DNA of 64,000 nucleotides, from the NCBI GenBank assembly GCA_008330645.1, contig VLTN01000057.1:62001-126000 (forward strand). The letters run 5' to 3'. Of this stretch, positions 43,901-53,914 are shown in pieces. Origin of the DNA: Cafeteria roenbergensis (lineage: Eukaryota > Sar > Bigyra > Bicosoecida > Cafeteriaceae). The position numbers and the translations under genes were made by a program. The notes beneath the pieces were generated by a model. It ran no database searches and had not been told where the DNA came from. It worked only from the letters and a program-made list of their open reading frames with translations. Within the stretch, counting starts at the first letter, position 1. Each line of letters begins with the position of its first letter.

Positions 43901-46153
43901 CCCGTGCTCCGAGGGTGACGTCATCCAGGCACAGCCGCACCAGCAGCCCCGCCCCGCGCGGCCGGCCTGCCCGCGGAAAGGCCGTGGCCAGCGATGCAGA
44001 GCCGAGCGAACCCCCTGTTGCTCCCGCGGAGGCGGAGGCGGCGGCCGCCCTCCTGGTCGGTTGTGCCTTCCGGGCGGACGAGGACGACGCGCGGCCGCCG
44101 CGGGCCCGAGCCGCGTCGGCCGACCGACCGGCAGCCGCTGCAGCGCGGTTTCGCGAGCCGGCTCTCCCACCTGCCGCCGGAGTTTGCCGGCCCGACCGGC
44201 GTGCAGTTGTAGCTGTAGCTACAGTTGCAGTTGCGGTTGAAGCTGTGGGTCGCTTGCGGCCTGTTCTGACCCCCGCAGCCGCTCTGGAGCCGGCGCGCGG
44301 CTTGCGGGGCGGCGGTGACGTCACCTGCTGCGGATTTGAAGAGTGTTGAGCCCTCCAGAGCGAAACCGCCCGCTGAGCGTCGGCATCCTGGGGCTCGTCC
44401 CAGACGGCGCGAGCTTGGCCGGATGATGACAATCCAGGGAGCTCTGACGATGCAGCCGGTGCGGGATGACCGCGAGCCCCAACGGAGCCTGCCGTGGTGG
44501 CGTCAGCTGCAGCGCCAGCACCACCAGCGCCAGCGCCATCACCAGTGCCAGTGCCAGCGCCAGCAGCGCCAGTGCCAGTGCCAGTGCCAACTCTGGGCCT
44601 TGCTGTATGGCGACCAAGGGTCACTGCTGGCGGCATCAGGACGGCGGCGAGTGCCCCTGAGGTGAGCACTGACCCCCTCAGGCTGAGCGATCTGAGCGAC
44701 TCTGAGTTGCTCACCAGAAGCCCGAGATGGCGGGCAGATCCGATGATTGGGTCAAGATCGCCATCTGACTCGCTCCCCTCTCGCTGCCTTTGAGCATCCG
44801 AAGTCAACACTGCACTGCTGCGCTTGGTCGATCGCGAACTTGACGAGGGCCTTCCGGTCGTCGATCGCTTGGGCCGTCCGGACGAAGTGGGCCGCCGGGC
44901 CGAGCGTGTTGTTCGAGCCGAATCAGATGTGGCCGGCGCCTGATGGACTAGTGACACCGCCACAGCTGGCTGCCTGCCTCTGGAGTCGCGTCCCAGACCC
45001 AAGGCGGCCACTCTTGCCCCCGCGTCCTCGGTGAGAGACACCCCAAAGTGAGCGACTCCCTCCCCCAACAGATTTGATGGCAGTCCGCTTTCGGGTGCTG
45101 CAGGGTCGAGGGGAGAATCGTGCTCTGCCAGCGCGGCATCCATGACCAGAGCCCGACCCAAGGGGCCGCCTAGCCCGCACAGGGCAACGTCGATGGCGTT
45201 GAACCGGGCGGAGGAGGGCGGGCGGAGTCGGGCAGCTGATACCGCTGCCGCAATGGCGCGAGCTCCCGGCAAGCCGATGCGCGTGTTGCCCGTGAGAACA
45301 AGGCCGGCGAGCGCAGGCGCTGCGGCGGCCAGCGACGTGGCTGCGTGGGGGGCGGCAGTGCGAGAAGAGAGGGCGGGGCTTTAGCGGTCAGATCGTTGCT
45401 CAGGCCGGGCCCGCGACTCCGAGCAACGCTGGAGCCGCGATGCAGCGGCCCCCAGCACCGCAGGGGCGGCGCGCACACGGGACGGTATGCAACGTGGATT
45501 GCAGACTGGCACACGCCGCGGAGGGGGGGTACCATGCGGGCGGGCATGTGCCAGTCGGGCCGGCGACACATCGCCTGTGTGTGGGGGCTGTCGAAAGCTC
45601 TGCTCTGGGCGACAGCCTCACCGAGGACGACCGCCTGATCGTCGTTCAGATCGTAGAAGGAGAGGTCGATGACGCGAGCCTGCCGAAGGGAGCGCTGCTG
45701 CAGGCGTATGGAGCGCTGCATGGCCCAGTCGCCTGCAAATGTTGGCAACCGTGTGGACAGACTCTGCAACGCAAGCGATGCACCGGCTGCGCCTGCGTCC
45801 CCGCGAGCGCAGCCATCTTCGACATCTTGGCCAGCCTGCAAGAGCATCACAGGCCGGAGCAGCCCCGGTGACGGCGGCAGCAAGTCAGCCGCTTGCAGTG
45901 ACTGCAGAGCGGCACCGGACCCTGCGGCGAGCAGCGCCGCAGCGCCGCGCTCCACCTCCGCCTCTAGCGATGCAACACGCGAGCGCAGGGCCGCTATTTC
46001 TGCATCTGTCCTAGCGGCCCGCTCGGCGCGCAGCTCCGAGTGTTTGAGGGCAAGCCGGTCCACGCTCTGCCGGAGCGCGTGGGACGCTGCCGAAGGACCC
46101 GACTCGCGAGGTGACGCCGGTGATCCCCGAGGTGGTCCGCTGAACTCGCTCAT
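40923..46153 (-). CDS. Large leucine-rich-repeat protein with N-terminal coiled coil and long disordered regions
   Basis: Two exons, 45622-46153 and 40923-45340, joined by a 281-bp phase-1 intron (GTGAGG donor, CCCCACGCAG acceptor), encode 1,649 residues. Residues about 25-75 are a coiled coil (QSVDRLALKHSELRAERAAR). RI-type LRR segments follow: VIDLSFYDLNDDQAVVL runs across the intron into ALAGLVLTGNTRIGLPGARA, then CGLGGPLG; later units lie near residues 648 (LVRLCLDDVTLGARG), 800 (FLEELSMRRCGLSDAGV) and 900 (FTMLDLSANKLTASDW). The LRRs are separated by Ser/Arg/Ala-rich disordered insertions that carry the short DNA words at high density. The C-terminal 450 residues contain a probable beta-rich domain (WPWERVVVSVAGTLAPCALQ). 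LRRs of this class bind proteins; the partner is unknown. The splice is supported by matched phase and continuity of an LRR unit. Confidence 0.72.
44494..44600. repeat. Degenerate 6-bp repeat coding Gly-Ala/Thr run
   Basis: Loose GCCAGC/GCCAGT/ACCAGC hexamers encode a Gly-Ala-Gly-Thr stretch of about 30 residues in the LRR protein. Confidence 0.75.
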
Positions 46154-46304
46154 CGCGCAGCCGCGGTGCGACCGCCGCTTGCGACGCGAGCAGGTGCTGC
46201 AAGCACGGGGCGCCAACGGCTGCTGGCAGAGCCGCGGTTTGCGTGGTAGCAAGTGCGCGAGCTTGCACGGAGGAGTCGCCAGTCAGGGCGACCGCGCGAG
46301 GTCC
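46154..46304. promoter_or_regulatory. Divergent promoter region of LRR gene and orphan gene
   Basis: The 151-bp gap separates two head-to-head ATGs. No motif stands out. The role is inferred from gene orientation alone. Confidence 0.3.
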
Positions 46305-47240
46305 ATGCGGCCGGTGGCCGGCGCAGGAGGCACCAGTCCTCAGACTAGTCGGGATGGTGCCACGCCACCGGCCGTCCATCCCCGCAAGCAGCCGCGCGTT
46401 TCTGCTTTGCAGGCTTTTGTGGTGGCGTCCAGTCGCGCCGACGCCACCTCTGTCGAGCAGGGGCGAGCGGATGCGGCCACGAGCGAGGACAGCAAGGCAG
46501 TATGCCTTGCTTTCGCCATCCAAGGAGCTGTTGACGGCTTCTGGTGGGCGGAGAGCCACGCCAACGCAGGCGCTGTGATAGCAGTGGGCGGCAGCGGCGG
46601 GCGGGCTGGACCCGGCGTCCCATTGAACTTTTGTGGGCGGGGAGTGGCCCACCAACTTCCCCTGCGCGCGCTGTCTGGGGATGAGGCATGGGCGCTGATC
46701 GGGCTGGGGCGGCTGCAGCTCCGCGGTGGGGGGGCACTTGCCGCTGCAAGGGCAGCACTCGGTCAACTTGACGCTCGTTGCTCTTCAGACCATGCGGGAG
46801 TGGACGGGGCGCAAGAACAGAGCCACTGCCCGCCCAGACAGTGTGTGACGCTGCTCGGACTGATGCCGGCTCCGTGGCCGGCGCTTGCGTCAGCTGCCGC
46901 GCTCGCAGAGCTTCTCCGACGCGGCTGCGACGCCAGAAGCTCCGTGTGGCACAACGGCCTCTCAACTGCTGGAGCAGCCACCACCAGAGCCCCTGGTCAC
47001 GTGTGGTTGTTCAAGCAGCGCCCGAAGGCAGTCAGAGCGTCATCAGCAACCGGTGCAGATTCGGAGTCAGCGTGCCTCGCGGACCGGCCAAGTTCCATCA
47101 TTTTTGCTTGTGAAGATGCGGGTGCCCGCGCCTGCATGACAGTGGCCTCGGATGTCGCTGCCTCCGGGGTGGATCCCTCTGTGGTGGTGGCAGTGTTCTG
47201 TCTTGGTTCGTTGGCTTTGACTGTTGTTTCACGGATTTGA
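46305..47240 (+). CDS. Hypothetical protein, orphan
   Basis: The frame from the ATG at 46305 is open for 311 codons and lies head to head with the LRR gene. Nothing was recognised. The N-terminal 40 residues are Gly/Pro/Arg-rich. From about residue 30 the sequence looks protein-like: ALQAFVVASSRADATS, then SKAVCLAFAIQGAVDGFWWAE, then AHQLPLRALSGDEAWALIGL and ALASAAALAELLRRGCD, suggesting helices and a small alpha/beta domain. The last 20 residues (SVVVAVFCLGSLALTVVSRI) are hydrophobic enough to be a tail anchor. The codon choice is less extreme than in neighbours. It could be an unannotated family or a chance open frame in GC-rich DNA. Confidence 0.4.
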   Translation: MRPVAGAGGTSPQTSRDGATPPAVHPRKQPRVSALQAFVVASSRADATSVEQGRADAATSEDSKAVCLAFAIQGAVDGFWWAESHANAGAVIAVGGSGGRAGPGVPLNFCGRGVAHQLPLRALSGDEAWALIGLGRLQLRGGGALAAARAALGQLDARCSSDHAGVDGAQEQSHCPPRQCVTLLGLMPAPWPALASAAALAELLRRGCDARSSVWHNGLSTAGAATTRAPGHVWLFKQRPKAVRASSATGADSESACLADRPSSIIFACEDAGARACMTVASDVAASGVDPSVVVAVFCLGSLALTVVSRI

Positions 47241-47629
47241 CTTGCCTCCTTGCAGCCGTCATGCCCGGAGCGTTCGCCATTCCCTGTGAGCGATTAGTTT
47301 ACCACTTCAAGCTTATGAGTGCGGCGCAGTGCACCAGTTGCGGTCGCGCGTTTTGATTCAACAGCGTTTCGACGAGGTCGCAGGAACAAGCGCGCCACTT
47401 GGTCGTCGCTGATGCGCCTAACGCGCGCACCCCAGTAGAAGCTGCCAGTGCCGGGATGATGAACTGCGTGCATCGATCGAGGTCGACATGGATCTGAACG
47501 CCGCAGGGAGCCGTGCCACCGAACCTGTCGGGCGCGCCACACTTGGGGTTTGGGCGCCTGGGGTCCCAGGACCCTGTCGCTTGCAGGTCCCTCCCAGGCC
47601 GCAATTCGGCGCCTGGCGACGGGTGCTCT
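47241..47629. other. Intergenic, no gene seen
   Basis: About 390 bp between the orphan gene and the outer edge of the left arm of the inverted duplication. No gene or motif was recognised, and it has no counterpart beyond the outer end of the right arm. Confidence 0.4.
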
Positions 47630-47737
47630 TGCCGTCAGGAGGTTGCAAACGCAGGTGGCTTGCTCGGAATCGCGCCTCGTTGGCTGACAATTCCAATCGA
47701 GGAAATGGGCACTTTTCGCGCCCCCGCGCCTCGCTGG

Positions 47738-50700
47738 ATGCCCGTCTCGCGAGCATGGTGAGTATCACGGACTTGCGTCCTGCCAGCCTCGGCAGCATCC
47801 AATGGCGCGGGCGGAGCTGGCGGAGCGCAGGGGTCGAGCTGCCCGTCCAAGCGAGCCCAATCGGCGCCGAGTCAGCTTCCTGCGCTCTGATCACAGCCCG
47901 ATTGGCCAGCCCTGGGGAACGATAGACGCACCATCCGGGCCCCAAAACCCACCTCATGAGCTTTCTCTCTTGCTCACTCGCTTCGGCCGCGCCTCGCAGC
48001 GGCCATGCCATGCCAGCGGCACTTGTGGCACTCGCGCTCTCTCTCTTCTTCTCGGCCGTGTCAGCTTGACAAACGTCGTGGCAGAATTGCCCAAGCTAGT
48101 TGCTGACATCAACAAGATTTCGGGTTACACTTCTTCCATTTCTGGAATGGCCGTTCTTGGCGACAAGCTGTACATGGGCGCCACCCTTCACACACGTTTC
48201 GGCACCGAGCTCGTTTCGCTAAATGCCAATGGAGAGCACGAGCTGGCGGCAGATATCTACAAGGGAGACAGCAGCTCGAGTCCTAAGATCTCTGTGCATG
48301 CAACGGGAAGCTGTACTTCAGTGCTCTTCGTCCAGACGATGGCTCGAGCCTCTTGGTCTTCGACCCCGCCACGAATGAGACGCGCATGCTGCCGAGCCAG
48401 TACTCCGGAGGGAGATTTTACTGTTTCGGGCATGACCGAGCTCGATGGAGAAATGATTTTTTCCGCAAATGACCCAGCTGATTACAAAGGAAAGCACTGG
48501 GCGATGGACGTGTCTGAGGCCACGCGTCTCGTGCACGACTTTCCTGACTCCATAGGTTCCCCCTTCGGAGGAGGCCCGAAAGACTTCGCGGTGCTCCACG
48601 ACACGCTCTTCTTTAATGCCATGACAGACGTCCCGAGACTATGTCCTCCATTCGTACAACAGAACGCACGGCGTGCGCGAGATCCCAGCCGTGGAATGCA
48701 CTCAACCCGGTCCGCTGACGGTGTATTCCGACAAAGTCTTCTTTGGATGCACCGGCCAAAACAATGACAACGTACTCTGGGCCTACGATGGTGTCAACGC
48801 CCCGTTTCTCGCGGTCAACATCGATCCAGACGGCTCTTCGAGACCAAAGGCCTTGGGCGCGTTCAATGGCACACTCTTCATTCAGACCGGCGATGACTGG
48901 TCCAAAGGCACCATTGTTGCATACAACGGGACCAGTGTAGAGACGCTTGAGAGTTTGGACTATTTCAAAGCTAGTAGTCTCCGTGGCGCCTTTGCCGTGT
49001 TTCAAGGCAAGCCGTGTTTTTCACTTCAGCTGGGATCCGCTGTGGAGCTCTATACTCTGTCAAGTTCTGGTGCAGTCATGATGGCGCCCCCTGTGAGCGT
49101 GGGCACTTGCGATGCTGAGATTCGGCTTCCAACGGTCCACGACGGCCAAGTCTTTTTCCCAGCTTACGATGGCATCCATGGCACCGAGCTGTGGAAGTAC
49201 AACTCGACCCACGGGGTCTCCATGGTGGCCGATCACATGCCGGATGACGACGGGCTGCAGCCCGAGTACATGGTCTCGCACAACGGCAAGCTCTACTTCA
49301 CTGGCTACTTCCCGAACCGCGGCTGGGAGCTCGGCAGCTACAGCGAGTCCGAGGGGATTCAGTGGGTGACGGACATCACTCCGTGGGAGAGAAACTCGGA
49401 TATTGCTTACCTGTGCTCGTTCGGGTCCAGGCTCTTCTTCGCGGCCGGGGCAACATATGACAATGTCGAGCTCTGGGTGCTTGAGGAGAGCGGCTTCTCA
49501 TACATGGTCGCGGACATCAATGATGGAATCGACAGCAGCGAGCCCATGTTTCTCTCAGTAGCGAACAATACGATGTTCTTCCTGGCATGGACCGCGTCAG
49601 AGAACTTGGTGCTTTTCAGCTATTCGGAAGATGACACCATGGAGCAGGTCCTGGCGCTCCCCGGGGAAGACGCATATGTGAACTACATGGTGGCTCTCAA
49701 TGACCAGCTCTACATGTGGTGGGTGGACGACGGCGTTGAAGTGATCGAGCTTGCGCGCGTCAATGTGGCCGCAGGGACGATCGAGTCGATGTCGCACCTG
49801 CTCCCAGAGAGCATCACCGAATACTACGAAGACGAGCTCTTGGTCGTCGGGTCGAACCTGATGTTCTTCGCCACGACGGACGAGCACGGCGAGGAGATGT
49901 GGTTGTATTCCCCCGAGTCTGGCAACTTCACGGTCTTCGACCTGCTCCCTGGGCCGGACAGCTCCGGGCCGTGGTACATGCAGCAGTACGACGGTCAACT
50001 GGTGATCAGCGCAGACGCGCTCGATCCTGTTGGCAACGAGCTGTATAGCCTGGAGTGGGACGACGCCCCAACCCCATCGCCCTCAGCTTCGCCAAGCCCA
50101 AGCACAACCGCCTCTGCTTCGCCGAGCCCCAGCGCAACGCACTCCCCATCAGCGAGCCCTAGTGCCAGCTCCAGCACGTCATCATCTTCCAGCCCCAGTG
50201 CCAGCCCCAGCGCGTCGTCGTCGTCCAGCCCCAGTGCCAGCCCCAGCGCGTCATCATCTTCCAGCCCCAGTGCCAGCCCCAGCGCGTCATCATCGTCCAG
50301 CCCCAGTGCCAGCCCCAGCGCGTCATCATCGTCCAGCCCCAGTGCCAGCCCCAGCGCGACGCAGTCCCCCTCCACCACCGTCAGCGCCAGCCCCACCCCC
50401 TCCACCACCGTCAGCGCCAGCCCCACCCCCTCCACCACCGTCAGCGCCAACCCGACCTCCACCCCCACCCCGACCGCGTCCTCGGTCGGCAGTGCCGGCG
50501 GCAACTCGGCAACGGGCCTTAGCGGCGCCGGCTCCCTGGGCGCCTCCGACATTTCGGCTGGCGCCATCGTGGCCATCTGCGTGTCAGCAATGGCCGTGCT
50601 GGCCATGATGCTGGCAGCGTCATACTCGTGCGGCAAGCGGGCAGCCACCAACGCGAGCCGCAGACACGACTTCGCGGCAGGGCAGGCCGCAGGCGGCGCT

Positions 50701-50778
50701 CCAGACGCCCTCCAGCCCAGGTCGGCTGCGCCCACCCCGGCCCACGCCGATGTCCCGGACGCGAGTACGCGAGTGTGA
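47738..50778 (+). pseudogene. Broken copy of the ELW-repeat surface-protein gene
   Basis: The layout is exon 1 at 47738-47757 (MPVSRA), a 242-bp phase-2 intron (GTGAGT...CTCGCAG), and a second exon from 48000. Compared with the intact copy at 53915-56984, the first 650 bp of exon 2 has about four 1-2-bp shifts: one just after the signal peptide (near 48066), two roughly compensating ones near 48290 and 48400, and one near 48635. From about 48640 the frame is intact for some 700 residues to the stop at 50778. It includes ELWKYNSTHG-type repeats, the Ser/Pro/Thr stalk, the membrane helix and the cytoplasmic tail. Sequencing errors could mimic one shift but hardly four clustered in the half that is also strongly diverged. 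No ATG restores a secreted product, so it is probably a pseudogene. Confidence 0.75.
50170..50460. repeat. 36-bp and 30-bp repeats coding the Ser/Pro/Thr stalk (left copy)
   Basis: Five units encode SSSSSPSASPSA, followed by three units encoding TPSTTVSASP. The right copy has five and four units, so copy number already differs in this otherwise nearly identical region. Confidence 0.85.
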
Positions 50779-51670
50779 GGTCCCAACCAACCAGTGACAG
50801 ACGCACTGCTGTGCGTGTGATGAGGTACTGACTGGCGTCAAACTTGCTCCAAGCACGGTGCGTGTCTTGGCAGCCGCAGCGCGCAGCCACACGCCCAGCG
50901 ACGCAGTGCGTGCCGCTGTGGTGCCCACAAGCTCAGCGTCAGGCAGCCTGCACGCCTGTGAAGCAGCGGGCTGTCATCGTTGGAGCTGCCAGCACTGGCT
51001 CACCTCGCACCAAAACCAATACGCTGCCCTCGCACGCAACGCAGCGCGGTCACTCGCCCGTGGCAGCCACAAGAATTCGCCCCGCCACTGGCGTCGGCCA
51101 CTTGCTCGAGCCCAATGCATTGCAGACGTAGCTGGTTTTGCAGAACGGGAGCTGCCCAAAGCAGCCGCACAAAATCGGTCCCATGCCCCTCGCAGCGCGA
51201 AGGCTGCCTGCCCTTGGCTTGCAGCAAAGCGAACTGGGCCTGGGAGCCCGCCGCGTAGACGGCGCGGCTGGTGGGGTTGCCTTCGTCTGCCAACTCGCTC
51301 GCTAGCCACCGGCCACGCTCGGAGCGACGTCATGCTCCTTCACCAGCACCACCAGACGAAGAAGGAGGCCCCTTCTCCCAACAATATCAAGGACCAGGAG
51401 ACGACGAGGCGGTCAGGCCGAAGCCGAGTCTCGACACCATGCCTGCCACAGGTCCCTGATCCAATGCCCAAGCGATTCGACGCCGCTTCGGAGCTGTGGC
51501 CGCAAGGCCCACTGACGTTTCATCCGTGCCACGGGCGCAACTCGTCCGGATCAGGAGCTGTGTCTGCCATATGAGCAAGACGGGCTGGTTTGCCCTTCCG
51601 AGTCGTGTCGGCGCAGGGCGCAAGGGCACGGGGCACTCTGTACTGGGCAACTCCAGCACGCCGCTGGGCG

Positions 51671-53429
51671 GGCTCACTTCCCGCGAAGGCAGCAGTCGCT
51701 TGGCATGCGGCTGGTTGAGTTGACCGCAAGAGGAAGGACGTGCGCCACATGGACCGGTTCGACGAGGCCCTTTGATACGCAACCAGTGGTGGTCACGAGG
51801 GCGCCACGTGTCGTTGCTTGCGGGCAGGAAGCCCATAACCTGGGTCGAGCCTGGCTGGAAATGCACGCTTTCCGGAGTGCGGCTGCGAGCAGAAGTTCAT
51901 TCGCCGATTCGGCATTCTCCCGTTCAGCCTTGCTGGCTGGCGGCTGGGCTGCATGGCACCCGAAGGCCCGAACGGATGCCGACATTGATTCCTCAGCGAA
52001 TCTTGGGGGAGGGGCGGAACCTTGTGTCGCCACACCACACGCTCAGACCACAGCCTCATCACCACCACTTCAGCGCTTCGGCCCGCAAGGTTTCAGTGCA
52101 AGCCAACTGCCGATCACAATCCAAAGCAAAGGTCTCAGTGGCGATTCCAGACCCCGTCCAAGACTTTCGATGCCTCCTTTTCGACGCTATTGCTTCATCA
52201 ACCTACATGGGGGCTGGGGTGCGAGAAAAGCTCAGAAGCGGGGCATCCGATCTGCTTGCGAGCTCGCCCTGGTAGTCGAGCACGCTGGCGTCACTGCTCC
52301 GTTCCGATCCACGCCTCGTGAAACCTTTGCCACGTTGTTGAACCTTCCCGCACCCGCTCTCCCACCGACCAAACAGTTCCTGCTGTCCGCTTACGAGCGA
52401 AGAAGGTTGTTTGGTCGTCTAGGTTCCTCAGCGAGTGGCCTGCAAGCCCCGGCAGGTTCTCCAGGCCTCGGCCCGGTGTGTGGACTGAGGCAACGCGCCA
52501 TTTGGCTGGCCATGCGAGGCGTGTCTGAAGCCGGACGATCACGAAGAAGGAGAAACGAAGAGACTCGTGCTGTCCATGCTGCTGGCGTGGGTGAGCAGCC
52601 CGATGGCACCAGTGAGTTGCTTCAGCCGTTGTGGACACTGTCCTGTCGAAGAGCTAAAGATAACCTTGTTCGGCTACGCCATGATTGTATGACACACGGT
52701 TCCGGGTATCGTGGCCTGCTCCAAGAGGGCGCGTTTTGCGAGCGCCGTGTTCCAGTTAGCAAGTGCAGGGGAGATCGGCAATTTTCTCGCAACCTTCGGT
52801 AGGTCCGCACCCAGGATTGACTTCGCTGAACCTTCATGTATTGTTTTGCGTCATATTCACCGCTTCCAATACCACCAATCACCACATTGTCGGCACGCCT
52901 TTCTAAGCACGCCATTGGCACACTCTGTGCGCCAGCTGATCGCAGGCACTGCTGAAGCGACCTTTTGAAAAGCTCATGGTACCCAGTACCGACCGCACGA
53001 ATGCATTAACCTGCACGAGACAATCAGGTCATGCCCGGTTTGAGACGTTGCCACCCAACATAGCCTCCTGAAGCTGCGTGCGCAAAGGTGACAACTACAC
53101 AGGTTCGTTGTTCCTAGAAAATGATTCTGCTTCATGTGGACTGATAACAGTGTGTTGGTTTTGCAAGAAACGTGACGTGGTGCGCATGTTCTCCCTGGGC
53201 AGCACCTGGAGGTTTTAGTGAGGGCTAGACATAAATGACTTGCTGCCAGCCAACGAAAACCCAGCCTTGGCTCCAAATTCATCACACACAAAAAGTGTGG
53301 CTTCGCACGAAGTCATCAGAAACTTCACTTGTCGCTGGATTCACATCACTGACCTGCAACACTCGGTCCATGTCTCCATACGAAAGGCGCATCTGGTGGC
53401 TATCCTGACAAGTCGCATACCAAGTGTCC
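51671..53429. other. Spacer at the centre of the inverted duplication
   Basis: About 1.76 kb lies between the two inverted arms. It is lower in GC than the rest of the window, particularly 52640-53400. The longest open frame (51705-52802, plus) has no domain, no convincing codon pattern and no splice context, so it is not called. No transposon ends, terminal repeats or polymerase-like sequence were seen that would explain how the inversion arose. Confidence 0.55.
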
Positions 53430-53914
53430 GCAGCTTTCAAGGGAGGCGTGCCAACGCGGCTTCACGCGTCAGTTGCCGAGCACGAAGAGCCCCTTGCACC
53501 TGTGCGACTTGAAAGGACAACCCAACCGGTATCGCAGACATGTCAGACGCAGCTCCTGCTCCGGAAGACTTGCGCACTCGGCGCGAAGGAAGCTTCGGTG
53601 GACCTCGTGGCCGATTTTCCCCAGTAGGTGCCACAGGCGAGCCACCGCTCCGCGATGCGTGCAATAGCGGCTACGAGCCCCCTCCTGCTGCGATACGAGC
53701 CAGAGCAGAGAGTGCCAGCGGGGACGGCCCATGCTTTCATGGGCGCGCAGACTGGCTGGCGCCGAGCTCGTGGGCACCACAGCGGCACGCTCCGCGTTCT
53801 TGGGCGTGTGGCTAAGCAGTGCGGCTGCCAAGCCACTTGGAGCAGGCTTGTCGCCAGCCAATGCCTGAACACGCGCACGCACTGCGGTGCATCCAACGCT
53901 GGTCGCATGGGACC

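Larger units (their letters stand above)
47630..51670. repeat. Left arm of a diverged inverted duplication
   Basis: This segment corresponds, in reverse complement, to 53430-57085. Matches include the upstream leader GCACTTTTCGCG, the start codon and splice donor of the surface-protein gene, the whole gene, and about 880 bp beyond its stop (for example CGGATCAGGAGCTGTGTCTG at 51548 against CGGAGCAGGAGCTGCGTCTG on the minus strand near 53560). Divergence is high outside 49128-50786, where the arms are almost identical. The ends are approximate. Confidence 0.85.

Noticed and set aside
45669-46304. 5' extension of the orphan plus-strand gene
   Set aside because: This part is antisense to exon 1 of the LRR gene, whose coiled coil and splice site are convincing, so the orphan start was set at the ATG at 46305.
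48673-50778. Left surface-protein copy as an independent intact gene
   Set aside because: The frame start at 48673 is a GTG inside the homologous region; no ATG with a signal peptide precedes it in frame, so the product could not be a normal surface protein.
51705-52802. Open frame of 365 codons in the inverted-duplication spacer
   Set aside because: No domain, no splice context and no codon pattern like the neighbouring genes; it runs out of arm sequence into unrelated spacer.
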